Shown in pieces: positions 10,141-23,696 of a DNA stretch of 64,000 nt. The notes beneath the pieces were generated by a model, which did no database searches, was not told the origin of the DNA, and saw nothing but the letters and a program-made list of their open reading frames with translations. The DNA is from Posidonia oceanica. Lineage: Eukaryota > Streptophyta > Magnoliopsida > Alismatales > Posidoniaceae. The position numbers and the translations under genes are program-made. Position 1 is the stretch's first letter. Each line of letters opens with the position of its first letter. The stretch spans positions 66,592,001 through 66,656,000 of the forward strand of contig JAZBRS010000074.1 of assembly GCA_037176725.1 (NCBI GenBank). The letters run 5' to 3'.

Positions 10141-10920
10141 CCGAAACTTATCATCCACCCTTTGCGGTCAATAGGTCCGAAACCTATCCTCTCCGGTCGA
10201 TAAGTCCGAAACTTATCATCCAACCATTGCGGTCGATGGGTCCAAAACCTATCCTTTCCGGTTGATAAGTCCGTAACTTATCATCCAACCTCTGCAGTCG
10301 ATGAGTTCGAAACCTATCCTTTCCTGTCGATAAGTACGTTACTGATCATCCATCCTTTGTGGTCGTTGGGTCCGAAACCTATCCTTTCTGGTCGATAAGT
10401 TTGAAACTTATCATCCAACCTTTGCAGTCTATGGGTCCAAAACCTATCCTTTCCGGTCGATAAGTCCGTAACTGATCATCCAACCTTTGCGGTCGTTGGG
10501 TCCGAAACCTATCCTTTCCGGTCGATAAGTCCGAAACTTATCATCCACCCTTTGTGGTCAATAGGTCCGAAACCTATCCTCTCCGGTCGATAAGTCCGAA
10601 ACTTATCATCCAACCATTGCGGTCGATGGGTCCGAAACCTATCCTTTCCGGTTGATAAGTCCGTAACTTATCATCCAACCTCTGCAGTCGATGAGTTCGA
10701 AACCTATCCTTTCCTGTCGATAAGTACGTTACTGATCATCCATCCTTTGGCGTCGTTGGGTCCGGAACCTATCCTTTCTGGTCGATAAGTTTGAAACTTA
10801 TCATCCAACCTTTGCAGTCGATGGGTCCAAAACCTATCCTTTCCGGTCGATAAGTCCGTAACTGATCATCCAACCTTTGCGGTCGTTGGGTCCGAAACCT
10901 TTCCTTTCCGGTCGATAAGT
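10141..10920. repeat. Internal 390-bp tandem duplication in A3 (6 dimers x 2)
   Basis: Positions 10,141-10,530 and 10,531-10,920 repeat at exactly 390 bp; 'cagtcgatgag' lies at 10,295 and 10,685. The second copy differs by 'tgtggtcaatagg' versus 'tgcggtcaatagg' and by 'ctttggcgtcg'. The duplication is absent from A1, A2 and A6, so it arose inside the A lineage before A3, A4, A5 and A7 spread. Confidence 0.88.
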
Positions 10921-13900
10921 CCGAAACTTATCATCCAACCTTTGCGATCGATGGGTCCAAAACCTATCCTATCCGGTCGATAAGTCCGAAACTTATCATC
11001 CAACCTTTGTGGTCGATAGGTCCAAAACCTATCCTTTCCGGTCGATAAGCCCGAAACTTATCATCCAACCTTTGAGGTCGATGGGTCCGAAACCGATCCT
11101 TTCCGGTTGATAAGTCCGTAACTTATCATCCAACCTCCGCAGTCGTTGAGTTCAAAACCTATCCTTTCCGGTCGATAAGTACGAAACTGATCATCCAACC
11201 TTTGCGGTCGTTGGGACCGAAACCTATCCTTTCCGGTCGATAAGTCCGTAACTTATCTTCCAACCTTTGCGGTCGATAGGTCCGAAACCTATCCTTTCCG
11301 GTCGATCAGTACGAAACTTATCATCCAACCTATGGGTCGATGGGTCTGAAACCTATCCTTTCCGGTCGATAAGTTCGAAACTTATCATCCAACCATTGTA
11401 GTCGCTTGGTCCGAAAGCTATCCTCTCCGGTCAATAAGTCCGTAACTTAACATCCAACCTTTGCGGTCGATGGGTCGAAACCTATCCATTCCGGTCGATA
11501 AGTCCGAAACTTATCATCCAACCTGTGCTGTCGATAGCACCGAAACCTATCCTTTCCGGTCGATAAGTCCGAAACATATCATCCAACCTTTGCGGTCGAT
11601 GGGTCCGAAACCTATCCTTTCCGGTCGATAAGTCCGAAAATTATCTTCCAACCTTTGCGGCCGATAGGTCCGAAACCTATCCTTTCCGGTCGAAAAGTCA
11701 GTAAATTATCATCCAACCTTTGCGGTCGATAGGTCCGAAACCTATCCTTTCTGGTCGATCTATCCGTAACTTATCATCCAACCTTTGCGGTCAATGGGTC
11801 CGAAACCTATCCTTTCCGGTCGATAAGTCCGTAACTAATCATCCAACCTTTGCGGTCGATGGGCCCGAAACCTATCGTTTCATGTCGATAACTCCGAAAC
11901 TTAACATCCAACCATTGTGGTCGATAGGTTCGAAACCTATCCTTTCCGGTCGATAAGTCCGAAACTTATCATCCAACCTTTGCGGTCGATGGGTCCGAAA
12001 CCAATCATTTCCGGTCGATAAGTCGGAAACTTATCATACGACCTTTGCGGTCGATAGGTCTGAAACCTATCCTTTCCGGTCGATAAGTCCGTAACTTATC
12101 AACCAACCTTTGCGGTCGAAGGGTCCGAAACCTATCCTTTCCGGTCGATAAGTCCGTAATTTATCATCCAACCATTGCGGTCGATGGGTCCGAAACCTAT
12201 CCTTTCCGGTCGATAAGTCCGTAACTTATCATCCAACCTCTGCTGTCAATGAGTTCGTAACCTATCCTTTCCGGTCGATAAGGCCGTAACTTATCATGGA
12301 ACCTTTGCGGTCGATGGGTCCGAAACCTACCCATTCCGGTCGATAAGTCCGAAACTTATCATCCAACCTGTGCGGTCGATGGGTTCAAAACCTATCCTTT
12401 CCAGTCGACAAGTCCGTAACTAATCATCCAACCGTTGCTGTCGATGGGTCCGAAACATATCCTTTCCAGTCGATAAGTCCAAAACTTATCATCCAACCTT
12501 TGCGGTCGATGGGTCCGAAACCTATCCTTTTCGGTCGATATGACCGAAACTTATCATCCAACCTTTGTGGTCGATAGGTCCGAAACCTATCCTTTCCGGT
12601 CGATAGGTCCGAAATTTATCATCCAGCCTTTGCGGTCGATGGGTCCGAAACCTATCCATTCCGGTCGATAAGTCCGAAACTTATCATACAACCTTTCCGG
12701 TCGATCGGTCCGAAACCTATCCTTTCCGGTCGATAAGTCCGTAACTTATCATCCAACCTTTGCGGTCGATGGGTCCGAAAGCTATCCTTTCCGGTCGATA
12801 AGTCCGAAACTTATCATCCAACCTTTGCGGTCGATAGGTCAGAAACCTATCCATTCTGGTCGATTAGTCCGAAACTTATCATCCAACCTTTGCGGTCGAT
12901 GGGTCCGAAACCTATCCTTTCTGGTCGTTAGGTCCGAAACTTATGATCCAACCTTTGCGGTCGATAGGTCCGAAACCTATCCTCTTCGGTCGATAAGTCC
13001 GTAACTTATCATCCAACCTTTGCTGTCGATGGGACCGAAACCTATCCTTTCCGGTCGATAAGTCCGTAACTTATCATCCAACCTCTGCGGTCGATGGGTC
13101 TGAAGCCTATCCTTTCTGGTCGATAAGTCCGTAACTTATCAACCAACCTCTACGGTCGATGGGTCCAAAACCTATCCTTTCCGGTCGATAAGTCCGTAAC
13201 TTATCATCCATCCTTTGCGGTCGTTGGGTCCGAAACCTATCCTTTCCGGTCGAAAAGTCCGTAACTTATCATCCAACCTTTGCGGTCGTTGCATCCGAAA
13301 CCTATCCTTTCCGGTCGAAAAGTCTGAAACCTTTCAACCAACCTTTGCGGACGATGGGTACAAAACCTATCCTTTCCGGTCGATAAGTCCGTAACTTAAC
13401 ATCCAACCTTTGCGGTCGATAGGTCCGAAACCTATCCTTTCCGATCGCTAAGTCAGTAACGTACCATCCAACCGTTGCGATCGATGGGTCCGAAACCTAT
13501 CCTTTCCGGTCGTTAAGTCCGTAACTTATCATCTAACCTTTGCGGTCGATGGGTTCGAAACCTATCCTTTCTTGTCGATAAGTCCGGTACATCTCATCCA
13601 ACCTTTGCGGTCGATGGGTCTGAAACCTATCCTTTCCGGTCGATAAGTCCTTAACTTATCATCCAACCATTGCGGTCGATGGGTCCGAAACCAATCCTTT
13701 CCAGTCGATAAGTCAGAAACTTATCATCCAACCATTGCGGTCGATAAGTCCGTAACTTATCATCCATCCTTTGCAGTCGATAGGTCCGAAACCAATCCAT
13801 TCCAGTCGATAAGTCCGAAACTTAACATCCAACCTTTGCGGTCGATGGGTCCGAAACCTATCCTTTCCGGTCGATAAGTCCGAAACATATCATCCAACCT

Positions 13901-14812
13901 TTGCGGTCGATAGGTCCGAAACCTAGCCTTTCCGGTCGATTAGTCCGAAACTTATCATCCAACCTTTGGGTCGATGGGTGCGAAACCTATCCTTTCCGGT
14001 CGATAAGTCCGAAACTTATCATCCAGCCTTTACGGTCGATAGGTCCGAAACCAATCCTCTCCGGTCGATAAGTCCGTAACTAATCTTCCAACCTTTGCGG
14101 TCGATGGGTCCGAAACCTATCCGTTCCGGTCGATAAGTCCGTAACTTATCATCCAACCTATGCGGTCGATGGGTTCGAAGCCTATCCTTTCTGGTCGATA
14201 AGTCCGTAACTTATCTTCCAACCTCTGCGGTCGATGGGTCCGAAACCTATCCTTTCCGGTCGATAAGTCCGTAACTTATCATCCAACCTTTGCGGTCGAT
14301 GGGTCCAAAACCAATCCTTTCTGGTCGATATGTCCGTAACTTATCATCCAACCGTTGCGGTCGCTGGGTCCGAAACCTATCCTTTCCAGTCGATAAGTCC
14401 GAAACTTATCATCCAACCTTTGCGGTCGATGGGTCCGAAACCTATCGTTTTCGGTCGATAAGTCCAAAACTTTTCATGCAACCTTTGCGGTCGATTGGTC
14501 CGATACCTATCCTTTCTGGTCTATAAGTCCGTATCTTATCATCCAACCTTCGCGGTCGAAGGGTCCGAAACCTATCCTTTCCGGACGATTCGTCCGAATA
14601 TTATCATCCAACCTTTACGGTCGATTGGTCCGAAACCTATCCATTCCGGTCGATTAGTCCGAAACTTATCATCCACCCTTTGCGGTCAATAGGTCCGAAA
14701 CCTATCCTCTCCGGTCGATAAGTCCGAAACTTATCATCCAACCATTGCGGTCGATGGGTCCAAAACCTATCCTTTCCGGTTGATAAGTCCGTAACTTATC
14801 ATCCAACCTCTG
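10295..14812. repeat. HOR copy A3 (full 4518-bp unit)
   Basis: This is the first full-length unit. 4518 = 69 dimers (4485) + one extra 36-bp half - 3. The three missing bases are at 'cctatgggtcg' (about 11,331), 'gatgggtcgaaacc' (about 11,470) and 'cctttgggtcg' (about 13,963). The extra half is the A-A-B doublet at 13,703-13,774. In about 300 bp compared against A4 I count about three differences, so the copies are roughly 99% identical, while dimers within the unit differ far more. That contrast is the signature of a higher-order repeat. Confidence 0.9.
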
Positions 14813-15438
14813 CAGTCGATGAGTTCGAAACCTATCCTTTCCTGTCGATAAGTACGTTACTGATCATCCATCCTTTGTGGTCGTTGGGTCCGAAACCTAT
14901 CCTTTCTGGTCGATAAGTTTGAAACTTATCATCCAACCTTTGCAGTCGATGGGTCCAAAACCTATCCTTTCCGGTCGATAAGTCCGTAATTGATCATCCA
15001 ACCTTTGCGGTCGTTGGGTCCGAAACCTATCCTTTCCGGTCGATAAGTCCGAAACTTATCATCCACCCTTTGTGGTCAATAGGTCCGAAACCTATCTTCT
15101 CCGGTCGATAAGTCCGAAACTTATCATCCAACCATTGCGGTCGATGGGTCCGAAACCTATCCTTTCCGGTTGATAAGTCCGTAACTTATCATCCAACCTC
15201 TGCAGTCGATGAGTTCGAAACCTATCCTTTCCTGTCGATAAGTACGTTACTGATCATCCATCCTTTGGCGTCGTTGGGTCCGAAACCTATCCTTTCTGGT
15301 CGATAAGTTTGAAACTTATCATCCAACCTTTGCAGTCGATGGGTCCAAAACCTATCCTTTCCGGTCGATAAGTCCGTAACTGATCATCCAACCTTTGCGG
15401 TCGTTGGGTCCGAAACCTTTCCTTTCCGGTCGATAAGT
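14659..15438. repeat. Internal 390-bp tandem duplication in A4
   Basis: This is at the same place in the unit as in A3 (offset 4518). It retains 'ctttggcgtcg' in the second copy, so it is the same event by descent. Confidence 0.87.
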
Positions 15439-18400
15439 CCGAAACTTATCATCCAACCTTTGCGATCGATGGGTCCAAAACCTATCCTTTCCGGTCGATA
15501 AGTCCGAAACTTATCATCCAACCTTTGTGGTCGATAGGTCCAAAACCTATCCTTTCCGGTCGATAAGCCCGAAACTTATCATCCAACCTTTGAGGTCGAT
15601 GGGTCCGAAACCGATCCTTTCCGGTTGATAAGTCCGTAACTTATCATCCAACCTCCGCAGTCGTTGAGTTCAAAACCTATCCTTTCCGGTCGATAAGTAC
15701 GAAACTGATCATCCAACCTTTGCGGTCGTTGGGACCGAAACCTATCCTTTCCGGTCGATAAGTCCGTAACTTATCTTCCAACCTTTGCGGTCGATAGGTC
15801 CGAAACCTATCCTTTCCGGTCGATCAGTACGAAACTTATCATCCAACCTATGGGTCGATGGGTCCGAAACCTATCCTTTCCGGTCGATAAGTCCGAAACT
15901 TATCATCCAACCATTGTAGTCGCTTGGTCCGAAAGCTATCCTCTCCGGTCAATAAGTCCGTAACTTAACATCCAACCTTTGCGGTCGATGGGTCGAAACC
16001 TATCCATTCCGGTCGATAAGTCCGAAACTTATCATCCAACCTGTGCTGTCGATAGCACCGAAACCTATCCTTTCCGGTCGATAAGTCCGAAACATATCAT
16101 CCAACCTTTGCGGTCGATGGGTCCGAAACCTATCCTTTCCGGTCGATAAGTCCGAAAATTATCTTCCAACCTTTGCGGCCGATAGGTCCGAAACCTATCC
16201 TTTCCGGTCGAAAAGTCAGTAAATTATCATCCAACCTTTGCGGTCGATAGGTCCGAAACCTATCCTTTCTGGTCGATCTATCCGTAACTTATCATCCAAC
16301 CTTTGCGGTCGATGGGTCCGAAACCTATCCTTTCCGGTCGATAAGTCCGTAACTAATCATCCAACCATTGCGGTCGATGGGCCCGAAACCTATCGTTTCA
16401 TGTCGATAACTCCGAAACTTAACATCCAACCATTGTGGTCGATAGGTTCGAAACCTATCCTTTCCGGTCGATAAGTCCGAAACTTATCATCCAACCTTTG
16501 CGGTCGATGGGTCCGAAACCAATCATTTCCGGTCGATAAGTCGGAAACTTATCATACGACCTTTGCGGTCGATAGGTCTGAAACCTATCCTTTCCGGTCG
16601 ATAAGTCTGTAACTTATCAACCAACCTTTGCGGTCGAAGGGTCCGAAACCTATCCTTTCCGGTCGATAAGTCCGTAATTTATCATCCAACCATTGCGGTC
16701 GATGGGTCCGAAACCTATCCTTTCCGGTCGATAAGTCCGTAACTTATCATCCAACCTCTGCTGTCAATGAGTTCGTAACCTATCCTTTCCGGTCGATAAG
16801 GCCGTAACTTATCATGGAACCTTTGCGGTCGATGGGTCCGAAACCTACCCATTCCGGTCGATAAGTCCGAAACTTATCATCCAACCTGTGCGGTCGATGG
16901 GTTCAAAACCTATCCTTTCCGGTCGACAAGTACGTAACTAATAATCCAACCGTTGCTGTCGATGGGTCCGAAACATATCCTTTCCAGTCGATAAGTCCAA
17001 AACTTATCATCCAACCTTTGCGGTCGATGGGTCCGAAACCTATCCTTTTCGGTCGATAAGACCGAAACTTATCATCCAACCTTTGTGGTCGATAGGTCCG
17101 AAACCTATCCTTTCCGGTCGATAGGTCCGAAATTTATCATCCAGCCTTTGCGGTCGATGGGTCCGAAACCTATCCATTCCGGTCGATAAGTCCGAAACTT
17201 ATCATACAACCTTTCCGGTCGATCGGTCCGAAACCTATCCTTTCCGGTCGATAAGTCCGTAACTTATCATCCAACCTTTGCGGTCGATGGGTCCGAAAGC
17301 TATCCTTTCCGGTCGATAAGTCCGAAACTTATCATCCAACCTTTGCGGTCGATAGGTCCGAAACCTATCCATTCTGGTCGATTAGTCCGAAACTTATCAT
17401 CCAACCTTTGCGGTCGATGGGTCCGAAACCTATCCTTTCTGGTCGTTAAGTCCGAAACTTATGATCCAACCTTTGCGGTCGATAGGTCCGAAACCTATCC
17501 TCTTCGGTCGATAAGTCCGTAACTTATCATCCAACCTTTGCTGTCGATGGGACCGAAACCTATCCTTTCCGGTCGATAAGTCCGTAACTTATCATCCAAC
17601 CTCTGCGGTCGATGGGTCTGAAGCCTATCCGTTCTGGTCGATAAGTCCGTAACTTATCAACCAACCTCTACGGTCGATGGGTCCAAAACCTATCCTTTCC
17701 GGTCGATAAGTCCGTAACTTATCATCCATCCTTTGCGGTCGTTGGGTCCGAAACCTATCCTTTCCGGTCGAAAAGTCCGTAACTTATCATCCAACCTTTG
17801 CGGTCGTTGCATCCGAAACCTATCCTTTCCGGTCGAAAAGTCTGAAACCTTTCAACCAACCTTTGCGGACGATGGGTACAAAACCTATCCTTTCCGGTCG
17901 ATAAGTCCGTAACTTAACATCCAACCTTTGCGGTCGATAGGTCCGAAACCTATCCTTTCCGATCGCTAAGTCAGTAACGTACCATCCAACCGTTGCGATC
18001 GATGGGTCCGAAACCTATCCTTTCCGGTCGTTAAGTCCGTAACTTATCATCTAACCTTTGCGGTCGATGGGTTCGAAACCTATCCTTTCTTGTCGATAAG
18101 TCCGGTACATCTCATCCAACCTTTGCGGTCGATGGGTCTGAAACCTATCCTTTCCGGTCGATAAGTCCTTAACTTATCATCCAACCATTGCAGTCGATGG
18201 GTCCGAAACCAATCCTTTCCAGTCGATAAGTCAGAAACTTATCATCCAACCATTGCGGTCGATAAGTCCGTAACTTATCATCCATCCTTTGCAGTCGATA
18301 GGTCCGAAACCAATCCATTCCAGTCGATAAGTCCGAAACTTAACATCCAACCTTTGCGGTCGATGGGTCCGAAACCTATCCTTTCCGGTCGATAAGTCCA

Positions 18401-19330
18401 AAACATATCAACCAACCTTTGCGGTCGATAGGTCCGAAACCTAGCCTTTCCGGTCGATTAGTCCGAAACTTATCATCCAACCTTTGGGTCGATGGGTGCG
18501 AAACCTATCCTTTCCGGTCGATAAGTCCGAAACTTATCATCCAGCCTTTGCGGTCGATAGGTCCGAAACCAATCCTCTCCGGTCGATAAGTCCGTAACTA
18601 ATCTTCCAACCTTTGCGGTCGATGGGTCCGAAACCTATCCGTTCCGGTCGATAAGTCCGTAACTTATCATCCAACCTATGCGGTCGATGGGTCCGAAGCC
18701 TATCCTTTCTGGTCGATAAGTCCGTAACTTATCTTCCAACCTCTGCGGTCGATGGGTCCGAAACCTATCCTTTCCGGTCGATAAGTCCGTAACTTATCAT
18801 CCAACCTTTGCGGTCGATGGGTCCAAAACCAATCCTTTCTGGTCGATATGTCCGTAACTTATCATCCAACCGTTGCGGTCGCTGGGTCCGAAACCTATCC
18901 TTTCTAGTCGATAAGTCCGAAACTTATCATCCAACCTTTGCGGTCGATGGGTCCGAAACCTATCGTTTTCGGTCGATAAGTCCAAAACTTTTCATGCAAC
19001 CTTTGCGGTCGATTGGTCCGAAACCTATCCTTTCTGGTCTATAAGTCCGTATCTTATCATCCAACCTTCGCGGTCGAAGGGTCCGAAACCTATCCTTTCC
19101 GGACGATTCGTCCGAATATTATCATCCAACCTTTACGGTCGATTGGTCCGAAACCTATCCATTCCGGTCGATTAGTCCGAAACTTATCATCCACCCTTTG
19201 CGGTCAATAGGTCCGAAACCTATCCTCTCCGGTCGATAAGTCCGAAACTTATCATCCAACCATTGCGGTCGATGGGTCCAAAACCTATCCTTTCCGGTTG
19301 ATAAGTCCGTAACTTATCATCCAACCTCTG
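14813..19330. repeat. HOR copy A4 (full 4518-bp unit)
   Basis: This has the same length and marker order as A3, and all three one-base losses are present. Differences from A3 are scattered single bases, for example 'gtccgatacc' near 14,500 and 'gaatattatc' near 14,595. A5 shares some of these, which suggests A4 and A5 are each other's closest copies. The 390-bp internal duplication is at 14,659-15,438. Confidence 0.9.
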
Positions 19331-19956
19331 CAGTCGATGAGTTCGAAACCTATCCTTTCCTGTCGATAAGTACGTTACTGATCATCCATCCTTTGTGGTC
19401 GTTGGGTCCGAAACCTATCCTTTCTGGTCGATAAGTTTGAAACTTATCATCCAACCTTTGCAGTCGATGGGTCCAAAACCTATCCTTTCCGGTCGATAAG
19501 TCCGTAATTGATCATCCAACCTTTGCGGTCGTTGGGTCCGAAACCTATCCTTTCCGGTCGATAAGTCCGAAACTTATCATCCACCCTTTGTGGTCAATAG
19601 GTCCGAAACCTATCTTCTCCGGTCGATAAGTCCGAAACTTATCATCCAACCATTGCGGTCGATGGGTCCGAAACCTATCCTTTCCGGTTGATAAGTCCGT
19701 AACTTATCATCCAACCTCTGCAGTCGATGAGTTCGAAACCTATCCTTTCCTGTCGATAAGTACGTTACTGATCATCCATCCTTTGGCGTCGTTGGGTCCG
19801 AAACCTATCCTTTCTGGTCGATAAGTTTGAAACTTATCATCCAACCTTTGCAGTCGATGGGACCAAAACCTATCCTTTCCGGTCGATAAGTCCGTAACTG
19901 ATCATCCAACCTTTGCGGTCGTTGGGTCCGAAACCTTTCCTTTCCGGTCGATAAGT
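19177..19956. repeat. Internal 390-bp tandem duplication in A5
   Basis: This is in the same position in the unit as in A3 and A4. It shares 'cctatcttctcc' with A4 near 19,610, which supports a close A4-A5 relationship. Confidence 0.87.
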
Positions 19957-22900
19957 CCGAAACTTATCATCCAACCTTTGCGATCGATGGGTCCAAAACC
20001 TATCCTTTCCGGTCGATAAGTCCGAAACTTATCATCCAACCTTTGTGGTCGATAGGTCCAAAACCTATCCTTTCCGGTCGATAAGCCCGAAACTTATCAT
20101 CCAACCTTTGAGGTCGATGGGTCCGAAACCGATCCTTTCCGGTTGATAAGTCCGTAACTTATCATCCAACCTCCGCAGTCGTTGAGTTCAAAACCTATCC
20201 TTTCCGGTCGATAAGTACGAAACTGATCATCCAACCTTTGCGGTCGTTGGGACCGAAACCTATCCTTTCCGGTCGATAAGTCCGTAACTTATCTTCCAAC
20301 CTTTGCGGTCGATAGGTCCGAAACCTATCCTTTCCGGTCGATCAGTACGAAACTTATCATCCAACCTATGGGTCGATGGGTCCGAAACCTATCCTTTCCG
20401 GTCGATAAGTCCGAAACTTATCATCCAACCATTGTAGTCGCTTGGTCCGAAAGCTATCCTCTCCGGTCAATAAGTCCGTAACTTAACATCCAACCTTTGC
20501 GGTCGATGGGTCGAAACCTATCCATTCCGGTCGATAAGTCCGAAACTTATCATCCAACCTGTGCTGTCGATAGCACCGAAACCTATCCTTTCCGGTCGAT
20601 AAGTCCGAAACATATCATCCAACCTTTGCGGTCGATGGGTCCGAAACCTATCCTTTCCGGTCGATAAGTCCGAAAATTATCTTCCAACCTTTGCGGCCGA
20701 TAGGTCCGAAACCTATCCTTTCCGGTCGAAAAGTCAGTAAATTATCATCCAACCTTTGCGGTCGATAGGTCCGAAACCTATCCTTTCTGGTCGATCTATC
20801 CGTAACTTATCATCCAACCTTTGCGGTCGATGGGTCCGAAACCTATCCTTTCCGGTCGATAAGTCCGTAACTAATCATCCAACCTTTGCGGTCGATGGGC
20901 CCGAAACCTATCGTTTCAGGTCGATAACTCCGAAACTTAACATCCAACCATTGTGGTCGATAGGTTCGAAACCTATCCTTTCCGGTCGATAAGTCCGAAA
21001 CTTATCATCCAACCTTTGCGGTCGATGGGTCCGAAACCAATCATTTCCGGTCGATAAGTCGGAAACTTATCATACGACCTTTGCGGTCGATAGGTCTGAA
21101 ACCTATCCTTTCCGGTCGATAAGTCTGTAACTTATCAACCAACCTTTGCGGTCGAAGGGTCCGAAACCTATCCTTTCCGGTCGATAAGTCCGTAATTTAT
21201 CATCCAACCATTGCGGTCGATGGGTCCGAAACCTATCCTTTCCGGTCGATAAGTCCGTAACTTATCATCCAACCTCTGCTGTCAATGAGTTCGTAACCTA
21301 TCCTTTCCGGTCGATAAGGCCGTAACTTATCATGGAACCTTTGCGGTCGATGGGTCCGAAACCTACCCATTCCGGTCGATAAGTCCGAAACTTATCATCC
21401 AACCTGTGCGGTCGATGGGTTCAAAACCTATCCTTTCCGGTCGACAAGTACGTAACTAATAATCCAACCGTTGCTGTCGATGGGTCCGAAACATATCCTT
21501 TCCAGTCGATAAGTCCAAAACTTATCATCCAACCTTTGCGGTCGATGGGTCCGAAACCTATCCTTTTCGGTCGATAAGACCGAAACTTATCATCCAACCT
21601 TTGTGGTCGATAGGTCCGAAACCTATCCTTTCCGGTCGATAGGTCCGAAATTTATCATCCAGCCTTTGCGGTCGATGGGTCCGAAACCTATCCATTCCGG
21701 TCGATAAGTCCGAAACTTATCATACAACCTTTCCGGTCGATCGGTCCGAAACCTATCCTTTCCGGTCGATAAGTCCGTAACTTATCATCCAACCTTTGCG
21801 GTCGATGGGTCCGGAAGCTATCCTTTCCGGTCGATAAGTCCGAAACTTATCATCCAACCTTTGCGGTCGATAGGTCCGAAACCTATCCATTCTGGTCGAT
21901 TAGTCCGAAACTTATCATCCAACCTTTGCGGTCGATGGGTCCGAAACCTATCCTTTCTGGTCGTTAAGTCCGAAACTTATGATCCAACCTTTGCGGTCGA
22001 TAGGTCCGAAACCTATCCTCTTCGGTCGATAAGTCCGTAACTTATCATCCAACCTTTGCTGTCGATGGGACCGAAACCTATCCTTTCCGGTCGATAAGTC
22101 CGTAACTTATCATCCAACCTCTGCGGTCGATGGGTCTGAAGCCTATCCTTTCTGGTCGATAAGTCCGTAACTTATCAACCAACCTCTACGGTCGATGGGT
22201 CCAAAACCTATCCTTTCCGGTCGATAAGTCCGTAACTTATCATCCATCCTTTGCGGTCGTTGGGTCCGAAACCTATCCTTTCCGGTCGAAAAGTCCGTAA
22301 CTTATCATCCAACCTTTGCGGTCGTTGCATCCGAAACCTATCCTTTCCGGTCGAAAAGTCTGAAACCTTTCAACCAACCTTTGCGGACGATGGGTACAAA
22401 ACCTATCCTTTCCGGTCGATAAGTCCGTAACTTAACATCCAACCTTTGCGGTCGATAGGTCCGAAACCTATCCTTTCCGATCGCTAAGTCAGTAACGTAC
22501 CATCCAACCGTTGCGATCGATGGGTCCGAAACCTATCCTTTCCGGTCGTTAAGTCCGTAACTTATCATCTAACCTTTGCGGTCGATGGGTTCGAAACCTA
22601 TCCTTTCTTGTCGATAAGTCCGGTACATCTCATCCAACCTTTGCGGTCGATGGGTCTGAAACCTATCCTTTCCGGTCGATAAGTCCTTAACTTATCATCC
22701 AACCATTGCAGTCGATGGGTCCGAAACCAATCCTTTCCAGTCGATAAGTCAGAAACTTATCATCCAACCATTGCGGTCGATAAGTCCGTAACTTATCATC
22801 CATCCTTTGCAGTCGATAGGTCCGAAACCAATCCATTCCAGTCGATAAGTCCGAAACTTAACATCCAACCTTTGCGGTCGATGGGTCCGAAACCTATCCT

Positions 22901-23696
22901 TTCCGGTCGATAAGTCCGAAACATATCATCCAACCTTTGCGGTCGATAGGTCCGAAACCTAGCCTTTCCGGTCGATAAGTCCGAAACTTATCATCCAGCC
23001 TTTGCGGTCGATAGGTCCGGAACCAATCCTCTCCGGTCGATAAGTCCGTAACTAATCTTCCAACCTTTGCGGTCGATGGGTCCGAAACCTATCTGTTCCG
23101 GTCGATATGTCCGTAACTTATCATCCAACCTATGCGGTCGATGGGTCCGAAGCCTATCCTTTCTGGTCGATAAGTCCGTAACTTATCTTCCAACCTCTGC
23201 GGTCGATGGGTCCGAAACCTATCCTTTCCGGTCGATAAGTCCGTAACTTATCATCCAACCTTTGCGGTCGATGGGTCCAAAACCAATCCTTTCCGGTCGA
23301 TATGTCCGTAACTTATCATCCAACCGTTGCGGTCGCTTGGTCCGAAACCTATCCTTTCCAGTCGATAAGTCCGAAACTTATCATCCAACCTTTGCGGTCG
23401 ATGGGTCCGAAACCTATCCTTTTCGGTCGATAAGTCCAAAACTTTTCATGCAACCTTTGCGGTCGATTGGTCCGAAACCTATCCTTTCTGGTCGATAAGT
23501 CCGTAACTTATCATCCAACCTTCGCGGTCGAAGGGTCCGAAACCTATCCTTTCCGGACGATTCGTCCGAAACTTATCATCCAACCTTTACGGTCGATTGG
23601 TCCGAAACCTATCCATTCCGGTCGATTAGTCCGAAACTTATCATCCACCCTTTGCGGTCAATAGGTCCGAAACCTATCCTCTCCGGTCGATAAGTC
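19331..23696. repeat. HOR copy A5 (64-bp deletion, then switches to block B1)
   Basis: Markers follow A4 at a 4518-bp offset up to about 22,960. One dimer is then missing, and the following markers are 4454 bp from A4. The lost dimer carried the 'cctttgggtcg' one-base deletion, which explains 64 rather than 65 bp. Near 23,697 the sequence leaves the A register: 'cgtaactaatcatccaacc' replaces the expected 'cgaaacttatcatccaacc', and block B1 begins. Confidence 0.88.
22960..22980. other. 64-bp deletion junction in A5
   Basis: At this point A3, A4 and A7 read from 'agcctttccggtcgattag' through a dimer containing 'cctttgggtcg'. A5 passes directly from 'agcctttccggtcgat' into 'aagtccgaaac' of the next dimer. 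The join lies in sequence shared by both dimers, as expected for unequal exchange or slippage in register. Confidence 0.8.

Larger units (their letters stand above)
5970..10294. repeat. HOR copy A2 (4325 bp)
   Basis: This runs landmark to landmark. The length equals the 4129-bp form seen in A6, plus 195 bp (three inserted dimers), plus one base, because the 'cctatgggtcg' deletion is absent within the replaced tract at 6491-6668. It is the first copy in the window with the complete second half of the A unit, including 'gtctgaaacctttcaacc' near 8807, the A-A-B doublet at 9185-9256, and 'cttttcatgcaacc' near 9952. Confidence 0.8.

Noticed and set aside
9761..10174. Families of near-identical 60-80-codon frames on both strands, recurring at 4.5-kb steps
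   Set aside because: They recur because the higher-order repeat recurs. Those I checked start at TTG, and overlapping frames on both strands encode the same periodic motif, so they are not evidence of a gene family.
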